Source of the DNA: Aestuariirhabdus litorea
Lineage (GTDB): Bacteria > Pseudomonadota > Gammaproteobacteria > Pseudomonadales > Aestuariirhabdaceae
Length of the DNA stretch: 64,000 nt
Assembly: GCF_003864255.1 (NCBI RefSeq)
Contig: NZ_QWEZ01000002.1
Span: 744,001 to 808,000, forward strand
Direction of reading: 5' to 3'
Position numbers and translations under genes: made by a program. Within the stretch, counting starts at the first letter, position 1; every line of letters begins with the position of its first letter. Shown here piece after piece: positions 27,127 through 34,663 of the stretch. The notes below the pieces were generated by a model. It was given only the letters and a program-made list of their open reading frames with translations. It was not told where the DNA came from and did no database searches.

Positions 27127-28398
27127 GTGGAAAACAACCTATATCATCTCCAGTATGCAATGGATACGTTTTACTTCCTGGTGTGTGGCGCCCTGGTCAT
27201 GTGGATGGCCGCCGGCTTTGCCATGCTGGAAGCGGGCCTGGTACGGTCCAAGAACACCACCGAAATTCTAACCAAGAACATCGCCCTGTACGCGATCGCC
27301 TGCATCATGTACATGGTGTGCGGCTACGCCATCATGTACGACAATTCGCTGCTGCTGTCCGGCATCGAGAGCGTTGACGTTGATGCGGTGATGGGCGACT
27401 TCGCCAGCCGTGAAGACGGCTTCGAGGGCGGCTCCATCTACGCCGGTGCCTCCGACTTCTTCTTCCAGGTAGTGTTTGTGGCCACCGCCATGTCCATCGT
27501 CTCCGGTGCCGTGGCTGAGCGTATGAAGCTCTGGTCCTTCCTGCTGTTCGCAGTAGTGATGACCGGTTTCATCTACCCCATGGAAGGTGCCTGGACCTGG
27601 GGCGGACAGTCCGTCTTCGGTATGTACACCCTCAGTGACCTTGGCTTCTCCGACTTCGCCGGCTCCGGTATCGTGCACATGGCCGGTGCGGCCGCCGCTC
27701 TCGCCGGTGTCCTGCTGCTGGGTGCTCGTAAGGGCAAGTACGGCCCCAATGGCCAGGTCAACGCCATCCCCGGTGCCAACCTGCCGCTGGCTACCCTGGG
27801 TACCTTCATCCTGTGGATGGGCTGGTTCGGCTTCAACGGTGGTTCCGTCCTCAAGCTGGGTGATGTGAGCAACGCCGCTTCTGTTGCCATGGTGTTCCTC
27901 AACACCAACGCCGCCGCTGCCGGTGGTGTTGTGGCTGCCCTGGTGGCTGCCCGCCTGCTGTTCGGCAAGGCTGACCTCACCATGGCCCTCAACGGCGCCC
28001 TCGCCGGGCTGGTGGCGATCACCGCTGAGCCCTCTACCCCCACTGCTTTCCAGGCCACCCTGATCGGTGCTATCGGTGGTGTGCTGGTGGTCTTCTCCAT
28101 CCTGACCCTGGACAAGCTGAAGATCGATGATCCGGTTGGTGCCATCTCTGTACACGGTGTGGTGGGTCTGTTTGGTCTGCTGGTGGTACCGGCTACCAAC
28201 AGCGGCTCCAGCTTCAGCGGCCAGCTGATCGGTGCCCTCACCATCTTCGTCTGGGTATTCGTCACCAGCCTGATCGTCTGGACCATCCTCAAGGCCGTGG
28301 CTGGAATCCGCGTCACCGAGGAGGAGGAGTACGAAGGTGTGGATCGTTCCGAGTGCGGAATGGAAGCCTACCCCGAGTTCACCAACACCTCCAAGTAA
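27127..28398 (+). CDS. amtB: Ammonium transporter AmtB
   Basis: A 423-residue membrane protein with about 11 transmembrane helices. The paired pore histidines lie in GIVHMAGAAAALAG and ISVHGVVGLFG, and the aromatic/ammonium-recruiting segments match the Amt family. It starts with GTG after AGAGGGGAAC. No cleavable signal peptide: the first helix begins right after MENNLYHLQYAMD. It imports ammonium and is closed by GlnK after ammonium shock. A strong terminator follows. Confidence 0.95.
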   Translation: MENNLYHLQYAMDTFYFLVCGALVMWMAAGFAMLEAGLVRSKNTTEILTKNIALYAIACIMYMVCGYAIMYDNSLLLSGIESVDVDAVMGDFASREDGFEGGSIYAGASDFFFQVVFVATAMSIVSGAVAERMKLWSFLLFAVVMTGFIYPMEGAWTWGGQSVFGMYTLSDLGFSDFAGSGIVHMAGAAAALAGVLLLGARKGKYGPNGQVNAIPGANLPLATLGTFILWMGWFGFNGGSVLKLGDVSNAASVAMVFLNTNAAAAGGVVAALVAARLLFGKADLTMALNGALAGLVAITAEPSTPTAFQATLIGAIGGVLVVFSILTLDKLKIDDPVGAISVHGVVGLFGLLVVPATNSGSSFSGQLIGALTIFVWVFVTSLIVWTILKAVAGIRVTEEEEYEGVDRSECGMEAYPEFTNTSK

Positions 28399-28418
28399 TA
28401 GAAAGTCTTCTCGCTATT

Positions 28419-28442
28419 GGGCGCCCTCGGGCGCCCTTTTTT
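28419..28442 (+). terminator. Intrinsic terminator of glnK-amtB
   Basis: GGGCGCC-CTCG-GGCGCCC followed by six T. The hairpin-string repeat starts at the last T. Confidence 0.93.
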
Positions 28443-28612
28443 ATGCCCAGGGACGGGCGGTATGCCGCGGGGCCAAGGATGGCCAGGAGCAGCTTATGTA
28501 CAGGAAGTACGGTATGCCGCGGCCGTTTTTGGCTCCTGCAAAAACGGCACTTCCCACGTCCCTGTGGGTCGGGGCCAGGGATGGCGGTAGCGATCAGGTT
28601 GAGCGCACTCGA
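28443..28612 (+). repeat. Hairpin-string repeat element, six consecutive stem-loops
   Basis: Six short hairpins follow one another: GCCC-AGGGAC-GGGC (28445-28458), GGCCA-AGGA-TGGCC (28471-28484), GTAC-AGGAA-GTAC (28498-28510), CCGTTTTTG-GCTCCTG-CAAAAACGG (28523-28547), CCCAC-GTCCCT-GTGGG (28553-28568) and GCCA-GGGA-TGGC (28574-28585). Loops are either AGGGA-like or TCCCT-like. Related copies occur at 12.3, 31.0 and 63.2-63.5 kb. Confidence 0.85.
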
Positions 28613-28676
28613 AGTTCCATGTAACCGGCCTGCGGCCTGATATCCAATAAGGGGGCAGGCGGCACAGGGGCTTCAT

Positions 28677-28732
28677 CCACCAAGTCGGCAATCTAAGCCA
28701 AAGCGCAGCGTAGCCGCAGGTCGACTTGGTGG
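28677..28732. repeat. Long inverted repeat with 11-base perfect arms
   Basis: CCACCAAGTCG (28677-28687) is exactly complementary to CGACTTGGTGG (28722-28732), with 34 bases between. It lies in the 440-base gene-free stretch between amtB and the kinase gene. Just to its right come CTTAAGGGG...CCCCTTAAG (28747-28775) and GCACCC-GTCG-GGGTGC (28776-28791). Apart from these and the hairpin-string repeat I see nothing else in 28443-28837. Confidence 0.75.
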
Positions 28733-28837
28733 AGCCAGCGGGGATTCTTAAGGGGGCGCTGGTCGTCCCCTTAAGGCACCCGTCGGGGTGCATCCCGACA
28801 AAATGGCGGTCGCCAGACCAGGAGTGCCGGACGGCGT

Positions 28838-30271
28838 TCAGGCCGACAGGCGTTTGGCAACCGGTGCCAACAGGGTTTCAAACTCTTCGCGAAGCGCCCC
28901 CTCCCAGTTGCGCAGGAAGCGATCGAGATCCTTGCGCAGGGCGCTCTTGAGCGGCCCCGGGCGGCGGTGCATCCTGAGACTGTCGAGGTCGATCAGCTGG
29001 ATCCCTTCGGCGGTGACCAGCAGATTGCTGGCCTTGAGGTCCCCATGGCTGAGGCGCGTGCGGTAGAGGGTGTCGAACAGATCTACCACCTGCTGCTTGA
29101 GCCGCTCCGGCGGGCAGGGGGAGCGGGCGGGTTGGCTGAGGGCGGTGTGCAGGTCGGTGCCCTCAACCGACTCCATGACCAGGAAGGCGCGCCGACGCAG
29201 GGGGCCGAAACGCTCCTCCACCAGAGCCAGCGGAGTGGGGGTGGCGATGCCCTCGAAGCGCAGGCGATAGGCGTTGCTCCAGTAGTGCCAGGCGCGACTG
29301 GGGCGAAGCCCTCGGCTAAGGGCGTGGCCCGCCCCCTTGAGGTTGTAGCGCTTGACGACCCAGCGATGCCCTTCAATCTCAACCCGGCTGACGGTGGCGG
29401 TATTGCCCTGTTTGAGGAGCTGGCCGCACTCGATCAGCGGATCGGGGTTGACCAGCAGCTGCTCCAGAGCGGGGCCGAGGGCGTCCCGTCGTGCCACCTG
29501 CCAGCGGTTGAAACGCGCCTGGCAGTGGAACTCGCTGCAGTCGCGGTAGAGTTTCTTGCGGTAGTGCTGCCAGCGCCGGGTTCGCATGCGCTGGACCGCC
29601 TCGGCCAGTGCGCTGCTGTCGAAGCCTGGATCAGCGACAACCCGGCGGTAACCTTGCCACAGGGGCGCGATCCAGTCCTCCACCGTGGCGGGCAGCTGCG
29701 CCAGCAGCAGGGCGAGGTTGTCACGGGCGCGGTCGGCGTCCAGCGGGGTCGGGTGGGCGCTGATGCCGGCGCAGTCGATCACCTGCAGGTGATCATCGGT
29801 GGCGAGGAAGTTGTCGAGGTGGATATCGGCCTGCACCAGCCCGGCACGGTGCAGGTGGGCACAGGCCTCCACGGCGCGCCCCAGAATGGCTAACCGCTGG
29901 TCGGCCTGGTCCGCCTGTTGCCAGCACTGCAGCAGCGACTGGCCGGCGCAGAAGCTGTAGAGCACCAGCGCCTGTTCAGCTTCCGGGTTCTGGTAGTGGT
30001 GCACCATTGCCGGGGTGTCGATGGCCTGCTGTTGCAGCTGTTGGTGGCCATCGTATTCGCGCTGGTAATCCTTGCGCCGGTAGAACAGCTTGGCCACCAC
30101 CGGCGGCTCAGAGGCGCGTTTGAGGCGCAGCACCACCCGCCGTCCGGGCAACATGCGCAGCACGGCGCTGCAGTGCCAGGGGGCTCCCTCGTCGAGTTGA
30201 ATCGAAAAGGGGGGTGCGAGATCATGGGTGGCGAGGCGCAGCGAATCCAGGGTGTGGAGGGTGGCGGGCAT
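28838..30271 (-). CDS. Tandem two-domain kinase of the InaA/Kdo-kinase (WaaP-like) superfamily
   Basis: A 477-residue protein with two successive small kinase folds. Domain 1 (about residues 25-230) has the nucleotide lysine K61 in VVAKLF, a catalytic loop QADIHLDNF (D149, N154; the usual His is Gln) and metal-site VIDCAG (D166). Domain 2 (about 285-470) has K307 in VVKRYN, an intact SHGDLKASNLL loop (D411, N416) and LIDLDS (D428). Single-domain relatives phosphorylate lipopolysaccharide core sugars. The ATG at 30271 was chosen because upstream residues look non-coding. It is divergent from slyD. Confidence 0.8.
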   Translation of the reverse strand: MPATLHTLDSLRLATHDLAPPFSIQLDEGAPWHCSAVLRMLPGRRVVLRLKRASEPPVVAKLFYRRKDYQREYDGHQQLQQQAIDTPAMVHHYQNPEAEQALVLYSFCAGQSLLQCWQQADQADQRLAILGRAVEACAHLHRAGLVQADIHLDNFLATDDHLQVIDCAGISAHPTPLDADRARDNLALLLAQLPATVEDWIAPLWQGYRRVVADPGFDSSALAEAVQRMRTRRWQHYRKKLYRDCSEFHCQARFNRWQVARRDALGPALEQLLVNPDPLIECGQLLKQGNTATVSRVEIEGHRWVVKRYNLKGAGHALSRGLRPSRAWHYWSNAYRLRFEGIATPTPLALVEERFGPLRRRAFLVMESVEGTDLHTALSQPARSPCPPERLKQQVVDLFDTLYRTRLSHGDLKASNLLVTAEGIQLIDLDSLRMHRRPGPLKSALRKDLDRFLRNWEGALREEFETLLAPVAKRLSA

Positions 30272-30471
30272 GGTCGGGTGCTTTGTCAAAGAGGGCCCTA
30301 TTCTAGTCGCAACCGCCACGGGGGGGCCAGCCCGCCGGGGTATCCGGGTCGCCAAGGGAGGGCGCTTGATGTACTCTTTGCCCGAGGGCGTCGGATGACG
30401 GATGCAGGTGTGCGGGTCAAACCCAACTCTCCATCTTGGGCGCATAAGCCATCTATTAAACGGGAGAGACT

Positions 30472-30942
30472 ATGTCTTTAATGATTGGGGATAACCTGGT
30501 GGTCAGCATGCATTACACACTGACCGACGACGAAGGAACGGTGATCGACAGCTCCGCTGGCGGCGAGCCGATGAGCTACCTGCACGGCTCCGGCACCATC
30601 ATTCCAGGGCTCGAGAAGGAGCTGGTGGGCAAGGTGACCGGTGCCAAGGTAAAGGTCACCGTTGAGCCCGAAGAGGCCTATGGCGAAGTCGAGCCGGAGT
30701 TGATCCAGACCGTCGAGCGCGGCCTGTTCCAGGGCGTTGACACCATCGAGGCGGGGATGACCTTCCAGGCCCAGGGCCCCGATGGTTCCGTCCAGCGCAT
30801 CACCGTCAAGGCGGTTGAGGGTGACGAGGTCACTATCGACGGCAACCACCCCCTGGCGGGTGTGGTTCTGCACTTTGATGTCGAGATTGTGGGTGTGCGC
30901 GAAGCCACCCCGGAAGAGATCGACCACGGTCACGTCCACTGA
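30472..30942 (+). CDS. slyD: FKBP-type peptidyl-prolyl isomerase, SlyD type
   Basis: A 156-residue protein: split FKBP domain with the inserted IF chaperone domain, recognisable from VVSMHYTLTDDEGTVIDSS, the GSGTIIPGLEKEL turn and the C-terminal NHPLAGVVLHFDVEIVGVR. The tail EEIDHGHVH has two histidines but lacks the long His/Cys-rich metal tail of Escherichia coli SlyD. It assists folding and in some bacteria nickel delivery. Terminator directly downstream. Confidence 0.92.
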   Translation: MSLMIGDNLVVSMHYTLTDDEGTVIDSSAGGEPMSYLHGSGTIIPGLEKELVGKVTGAKVKVTVEPEEAYGEVEPELIQTVERGLFQGVDTIEAGMTFQAQGPDGSVQRITVKAVEGDEVTIDGNHPLAGVVLHFDVEIVGVREATPEEIDHGHVH

Positions 30943-30963
30943 TTGGACCTCAGCCGAACAGAA

Positions 30964-30987
30964 GGGAGCCCACGGGCTCCCTTTTTT
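30964..30987 (+). terminator. Intrinsic terminator of slyD
   Basis: GGGAGCC-CACG-GGCTCCC followed by six T. The first bases of another repeat copy follow immediately. Confidence 0.92.
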
Positions 30988-31011
30988 ATGCCCAGGGACG
31001 GGCGGTATCGA
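30988..31011 (+). repeat. Short copy of the hairpin-string repeat
   Basis: ATGCCCAGGGACGGGCGGTA, then TCGATCAGGGA. The first 20 bases are identical to the start of the copy at 28443, and again sit directly after a terminator T-run. It stops at the 3' end of draG. Confidence 0.75.
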
Positions 31012-31956
31012 TCAGGGACTGGCGGCCAGTTCAAAAGGCGCCAGGGCCAGCAGTCGGTTGGCCTGGCTGATGCACTGTTGGCGAATCGTCGGGTCGAGGG
31101 CCTGCAACCATCTGGGGGGGATATCACGCTCCCCGTAGGCGGCACCGGCCAGCATGCCGGCGATGGCGCCGGTGGTGTCGGCATCGCCGCCGCGGTTGAC
31201 CACGGTCACCAGGCACTGCTCGAAGTTTTCGCTGTCGAACAGCCCTTCGAACACCACCCGCAGGGTGTGACCCATAAAACCGGTGGGGTTAAGGCAGGGA
31301 CGGCGCCGGAAGCCGTAGGCCGGGTAGGCCTGGGCGAGTGGCTGCACCTGCTGTTTGAGCTGCAGCAACAGGGTTTCGCCGCGCCAAAGCCCCTGCAGCA
31401 TCAGCATCACCGCCTCGGTACCGGCATCGGCCAGTGCATTGTTGTGGGTAATGTGAGCCTGCAGTCGCGAGGCCTGGCGCAGACGGGGCTCATCCAGCCC
31501 CAGGGTGGCGATCGCCAGTGGCAGGCAGCGCATACAGGCACCATTGCCGGCGCTCATCTCCTCCACCGGCATACAGGTATCCCCGGTGCGGCGGTAGCGG
31601 GCGATGCCGGCGCGCACCGTATGGCCGATATCCACCGGCTTGGCGCGCATCCAGGCGCTGAACGCCTCGGCGATGGCGCCGGGGTCTATTGCCCGGGCCT
31701 GCAACAGGGCCTCCCCCAGTGCCAGCGCCATGGTGGTGTCATCGGTGACCTGCCCCGGCTTCAAGCGCAGCCAGCCGCCACCCACAATGGAACGGTGCAC
31801 TCCGTGTTCGTGGGCGATCTCCCGCGGAGTCATAAACTCCACCGTGGCGCCGAGGGCGTCGCCGACGGCCAGCCCCAGGTAGCTGCCCCGTACCCGCTCG
31901 GCAAGGGAGGGGGAGAGGGGGGCAGAGAGTCCACTATTCGGGCCCGAAGCAGTCAT
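31012..31956 (-). CDS. draG: Dinitrogenase reductase-activating glycohydrolase DraG
   Basis: A 314-residue ADP-ribosylglycohydrolase. The di-manganese site residues are in GDALGATVEFM near the start, PGQVTDDTTMALALG, and NRGGDADTTGAIAGMLAG near the C-terminus. In nitrogen fixers DraG removes ADP-ribose from NifH when fixation is to resume. It is the last gene of nifB-fdxN-nifQ-draG: its ATG at 31956 lies inside nifQ, 23 bases before the nifQ stop. An upstream in-frame GTG at 31977 is possible. No draT is in the window. Confidence 0.9.
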   Translation of the reverse strand: MTASGPNSGLSAPLSPSLAERVRGSYLGLAVGDALGATVEFMTPREIAHEHGVHRSIVGGGWLRLKPGQVTDDTTMALALGEALLQARAIDPGAIAEAFSAWMRAKPVDIGHTVRAGIARYRRTGDTCMPVEEMSAGNGACMRCLPLAIATLGLDEPRLRQASRLQAHITHNNALADAGTEAVMLMLQGLWRGETLLLQLKQQVQPLAQAYPAYGFRRRPCLNPTGFMGHTLRVVFEGLFDSENFEQCLVTVVNRGGDADTTGAIAGMLAGAAYGERDIPPRWLQALDPTIRQQCISQANRLLALAPFELAASP

Positions 31957-32512
31957 CGAAATCAGTGCATTGATCACAGCTGGGGGCTCGGCAGATGTAG
32001 ATTCCTTCGGCTTCGCACAGCTGTTTGAAGAGAAACTTCTTCCACTTCATGTCGCGGGTGTTGAGGGCCGCCAGGGTGGGAAAGTTGTAGCTCAGCAGCT
32101 GGCTCAGGGTGGAACGGTCCCACACCCCCAGATCTTCCCACAGGTGGTTGCTCCCCTGGCAGGCCGTGGCCACCAGCTCGGCGATCCAGCGCACCGAGGG
32201 ACTCGGGTCGCGGGCGTGCTGTAGCAGCAGGCGCAGCAGCTCATCGCGCAGGTCGTCGAGTCGCTCATCAAGCCGCTCGCGGCTGTTGTAAAGCTCATGG
32301 CGCCAGGCGCGGGCGAGGCCGAAGTGGCTACGCTGCAGTTCGCTGAAGGCCTCCCGGGAGAGCCCCAGCCGTTTGGGCAGCACGCCGATGCCGCTGTGCC
32401 AGCTGGCGATGATCTGCGCCAGCGGACGGGTATTGGGGTGAAACTGGGCCTGCTGCATCAGGCGGCTGAACTGCAGCTCCCGCCCTGCGTGACGGTTGGG
32501 AGCGCAGCTCAT
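31934..32512 (-). CDS. nifQ: NifQ, molybdenum donor for FeMo-cofactor
   Basis: A 192-residue protein with the NifQ-specific C-terminal block DMKWKKFLFKQLCEAEGIYI and the cysteine array C174-x4-C179-x2-C182-x5-C188, which binds an Fe-Mo-S cluster. NifQ passes molybdenum to NifEN/NifH during cofactor assembly. The ATG at 32512 overlaps the end of fdxN (ATGA). The neighbours nifB, fdxN and draG agree with the call. Confidence 0.95.
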   Translation of the reverse strand: MSCAPNRHAGRELQFSRLMQQAQFHPNTRPLAQIIASWHSGIGVLPKRLGLSREAFSELQRSHFGLARAWRHELYNSRERLDERLDDLRDELLRLLLQHARDPSPSVRWIAELVATACQGSNHLWEDLGVWDRSTLSQLLSYNFPTLAALNTRDMKWKKFLFKQLCEAEGIYICRAPSCDQCTDFDDCFGPE

Positions 32513-32799
32513 GGCAGCAGGCTGGCCGCCGGTTGACCCTCCATCGCGACGACGCGAAGGGTGGGGGGGATACCGGTGAGAGAGCCGGGCGGGTGCAGTG
32601 CCTGTCCCTCGCCATCCAGCAGGGCGCCCTCCACCGGGCAGATACTGGCGCACTGGGGGTCGGCAAAGTGGCCCGCGCATTCGGTACAGCGCAGTGAATC
32701 AATATGAAATTGACTCACCCCCTGGGATATTGCGTTACTCGGGCAGAGGTCGAGGCACGCGTAGCAGTTAACGCAACGATCACTGATGCTGAATGACAT
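32509..32799 (-). CDS. fdxN: 2[4Fe-4S] ferredoxin FdxN of the nifB operon
   Basis: A 96-residue ferredoxin with C9-x2-C12-x2-C15-x3-C19 and C38-x2-C41-x8-C50-x3-C54, the Alvin-type array seen in nif ferredoxins. A 40-residue tail without cysteines follows. It lies between nifB and nifQ, the place of FdxN in Azotobacter-like clusters, where it is proposed to give electrons to NifB. Confidence 0.9.
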   Translation of the reverse strand: MSFSISDRCVNCYACLDLCPSNAISQGVSQFHIDSLRCTECAGHFADPQCASICPVEGALLDGEGQALHPPGSLTGIPPTLRVVAMEGQPAASLLP

Positions 32800-32810
32800 A
32801 AACCAGCCTC

Positions 32811-34265
32811 CTAGGCCGTGGCCTGTTGTGGGTGAGAGGTTGTCAGTTTTCCCTGCTCGAGAAGATCCTGGTAGAAACGGTCGAGGGCCTGGTCGATCGG
32901 TTCCAGGGCATAGCTGCTGCTGGGCTCGATTCCTGCGCGTTCCAGTTGCTGCCAGGGGCCGATGCCGATGCGCGAACAGAGCACGCCGTTGCAGTCGGCC
33001 AGCGCCCCCAGGTGACCCTCAAGACGCTCCTCCTCCTCGGGGCAGTCGCTTGCACCACTACAATAGAGGGCGACCGCGCGGCGCTCGACAAAAGCGCGGC
33101 GCCCAGCGCTGACCCGGTAGATGGAAAAGTGGCGGGCGTGACCGAAGTGCTCATCCACCACCTGCCCGCCTTTACTGGCCACCGCGATCAGCGCCTCGGG
33201 AGGTGGCTTGGCGGCCAGAGGTGGGGTGGCTTCGGCCAGGGAATCGAGAATGGCACGCTGTACCCGCTGGCGCCTGGCCATGGCTGTGGGGTAGTCGATC
33301 TCCTGGCTGGCAATCTTGTCGAGGGTGAACTCCTGTCCCCGGTCCTCCCCCAGCATCCCCACTGCATCGGCGCGGCACTGGCGGCAGTGGCGCATCATGC
33401 TCATGGAGTCGCTGCAGCTCTCCTGCAGGGCGTGAAGCTCGGCGTTGGAGGGGGCGCGCTGGCCCGTCACCCCGTAAAAGGTGCCGTGCTCCGCCTCGGC
33501 GATCAGCGGCATCACGTTGTGGAGGAAGGCTCCGCGCTCCTTCACCGCCCGGCTCACCTCGGCCAGGTGGTGGTCGTTGACGCCCGGGATCATTACCGAG
33601 TTCACCTTCACCAGCACCCCCCTCTCGACCAGCATCTCCAGCCCCTTGAGCTGGTTGCGGATAAGGATCTTGGCGGCCTTGACGCCACGGATACGGCGGT
33701 GATTCCAGAAGATCCAGGGGTAGATACGGGCGCCGATTTCGGGGTCGAGACAGTTGATGGTGATGGTGACGTGCTGGATATTGTAGCGGGCGATCTCGTC
33801 GGCAAACTCCGGCAGTCGCAGGCCATTGGTGGAGACGCAGAGCTTGATGTCCGGGGTCTCTTCGCTGAGGCGGCGGAAGGTCTCGAAGGTACGCTCGGGG
33901 TTGGCTAAAGGGTCGCCAGGGCCGGCGATCCCCAGCACCGTCATCTGCGGGATGGCAGCAGCCACCGCCTTTACCTTGCGGATCGCCTGGTCGGGGGTCA
34001 GTACTTCGGAGACCACCCCGGGGCGCGATTCGTTGCTGCAGTCGTATTTGCGGTTGCAGTAGTGGCACTGGATGTTGCAGGCCGGCGCCACCGCTACGTG
34101 CATACGGGCGAAATGGTGGTGGGCCTTCTCCGAGAAGCAGGGGTGGTTCTGCACCTGTTCGCGGACCGAAGCCGGCAGCCCGGCCAGCCCGTCGTCGTTG
34201 GTGCCGCAACCCTTGGCCTTGCAGCCGCGGGTGGGTGGCGTTGCTGTACTGGCGATCAGTTCCAT
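32811..34265 (-). CDS. nifB: NifB, radical-SAM synthase of NifB-co
   Basis: A 484-residue protein with the radical-SAM site C63-x3-C67-x2-C70 (ACNIQCHYCNRKYDC), the GIAGPGDPLAN and STNGLRLPE motifs, the conserved RHCRQCRADAVGMLGEDRG block, and a C-terminal NifX/NafY-like cofactor-binding domain from about residue 370 (VASKGGQVVDEHFGHARHF). It joins two 4Fe-4S clusters with carbide and sulfide to make NifB-co, the core of FeMo-co. A sigma-54 promoter, IHF site and two NifA sites lie upstream. Confidence 0.97.
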   Translation of the reverse strand: MELIASTATPPTRGCKAKGCGTNDDGLAGLPASVREQVQNHPCFSEKAHHHFARMHVAVAPACNIQCHYCNRKYDCSNESRPGVVSEVLTPDQAIRKVKAVAAAIPQMTVLGIAGPGDPLANPERTFETFRRLSEETPDIKLCVSTNGLRLPEFADEIARYNIQHVTITINCLDPEIGARIYPWIFWNHRRIRGVKAAKILIRNQLKGLEMLVERGVLVKVNSVMIPGVNDHHLAEVSRAVKERGAFLHNVMPLIAEAEHGTFYGVTGQRAPSNAELHALQESCSDSMSMMRHCRQCRADAVGMLGEDRGQEFTLDKIASQEIDYPTAMARRQRVQRAILDSLAEATPPLAAKPPPEALIAVASKGGQVVDEHFGHARHFSIYRVSAGRRAFVERRAVALYCSGASDCPEEEERLEGHLGALADCNGVLCSRIGIGPWQQLERAGIEPSSSYALEPIDQALDRFYQDLLEQGKLTTSHPQQATA

Positions 34266-34314
34266 CGCGTGTCTCCTCGGATCTCTGCCCTAAACGCATC
34301 GGTTAGTTGGGTAG

Positions 34315-34330
34315 AGCAAGGAGCGTGCCC
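34315..34330 (-). promoter_or_regulatory. Sigma-54 promoter of nifB operon
   Basis: Read on the minus strand: GGGCACGCTCCTTGCT, with the -24 GG and -12 GC 10 bases apart and TTGC at -12. Expected transcription start is near 34303, 38 bases before the nifB start codon. Confidence 0.88.
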
Positions 34331-34346
34331 GCCCGCTGGGGGTTGC

Positions 34347-34359
34347 TAACTGATTGATT
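34347..34359. promoter_or_regulatory. IHF site of the nifB promoter
   Basis: TAACTGATTGATT is a 13-of-13 match to the reverse complement of WATCAANNNNTTR. It sits between the sigma-54 promoter and the NifA sites, where DNA bending by IHF brings them together. Confidence 0.75.
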
Positions 34360-34392
34360 TAATTAGGTTAGTACTGGGCGTACCGGTACCCT

Positions 34393-34440
34393 TGTCGGGA
34401 AGGCGACAGGGCCTCGGCGCACTTTGTGAGGGGTACGACA
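34393..34440. promoter_or_regulatory. Two NifA upstream activator sites for nifB
   Basis: TGT-N10-ACA occurs at 34393-34408 (TGTCGGGAAGGCGACA) and again at 34425-34440 (TGTGAGGGGTACGACA). Their centres are about 97 and 130 bases upstream of the expected nifB start site and 32 bases (three helical turns) apart, so the two dimers lie on the same DNA face. Confidence 0.85.
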
Positions 34441-34613
34441 GAGGCGGGTAGGGTTGGTTTAGCGCTGCATCTGGAAGTGAAACGGTTACCTCCACTACCG
34501 ATGAGCGTTAACGAGGTATGAGCCTTCATGTCAAACCACGGGTTGTCGAAGGCCCGTTGAGGTGCCACCCCTGACACTAACACCGGGGAGGGGCGTGCCA
34601 TTGGGGTTTACAT

Positions 34614-34642
34614 AAAAAAAGGGCTCCGTGCAGGGAGCCCTT
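34614..34642 (-). terminator. Intrinsic terminator of the chemoreceptor gene
   Basis: On the minus strand GGGCTCCC-TGCAC-GGAGCCC is followed by a run of seven T. It lies 22 bases after the stop of the chemoreceptor and closes the nifB control region. The remaining bases of this 400-base gap show no gene. Confidence 0.88.
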
Positions 34643-34663
34643 GGTTGAGGTATGGGTTTTTCC

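Noticed and set aside
28677-28732. Integron attC site
   Set aside because: The arms lack the GTTRRRY/RYYYAAC core sites and no integrase gene is present.
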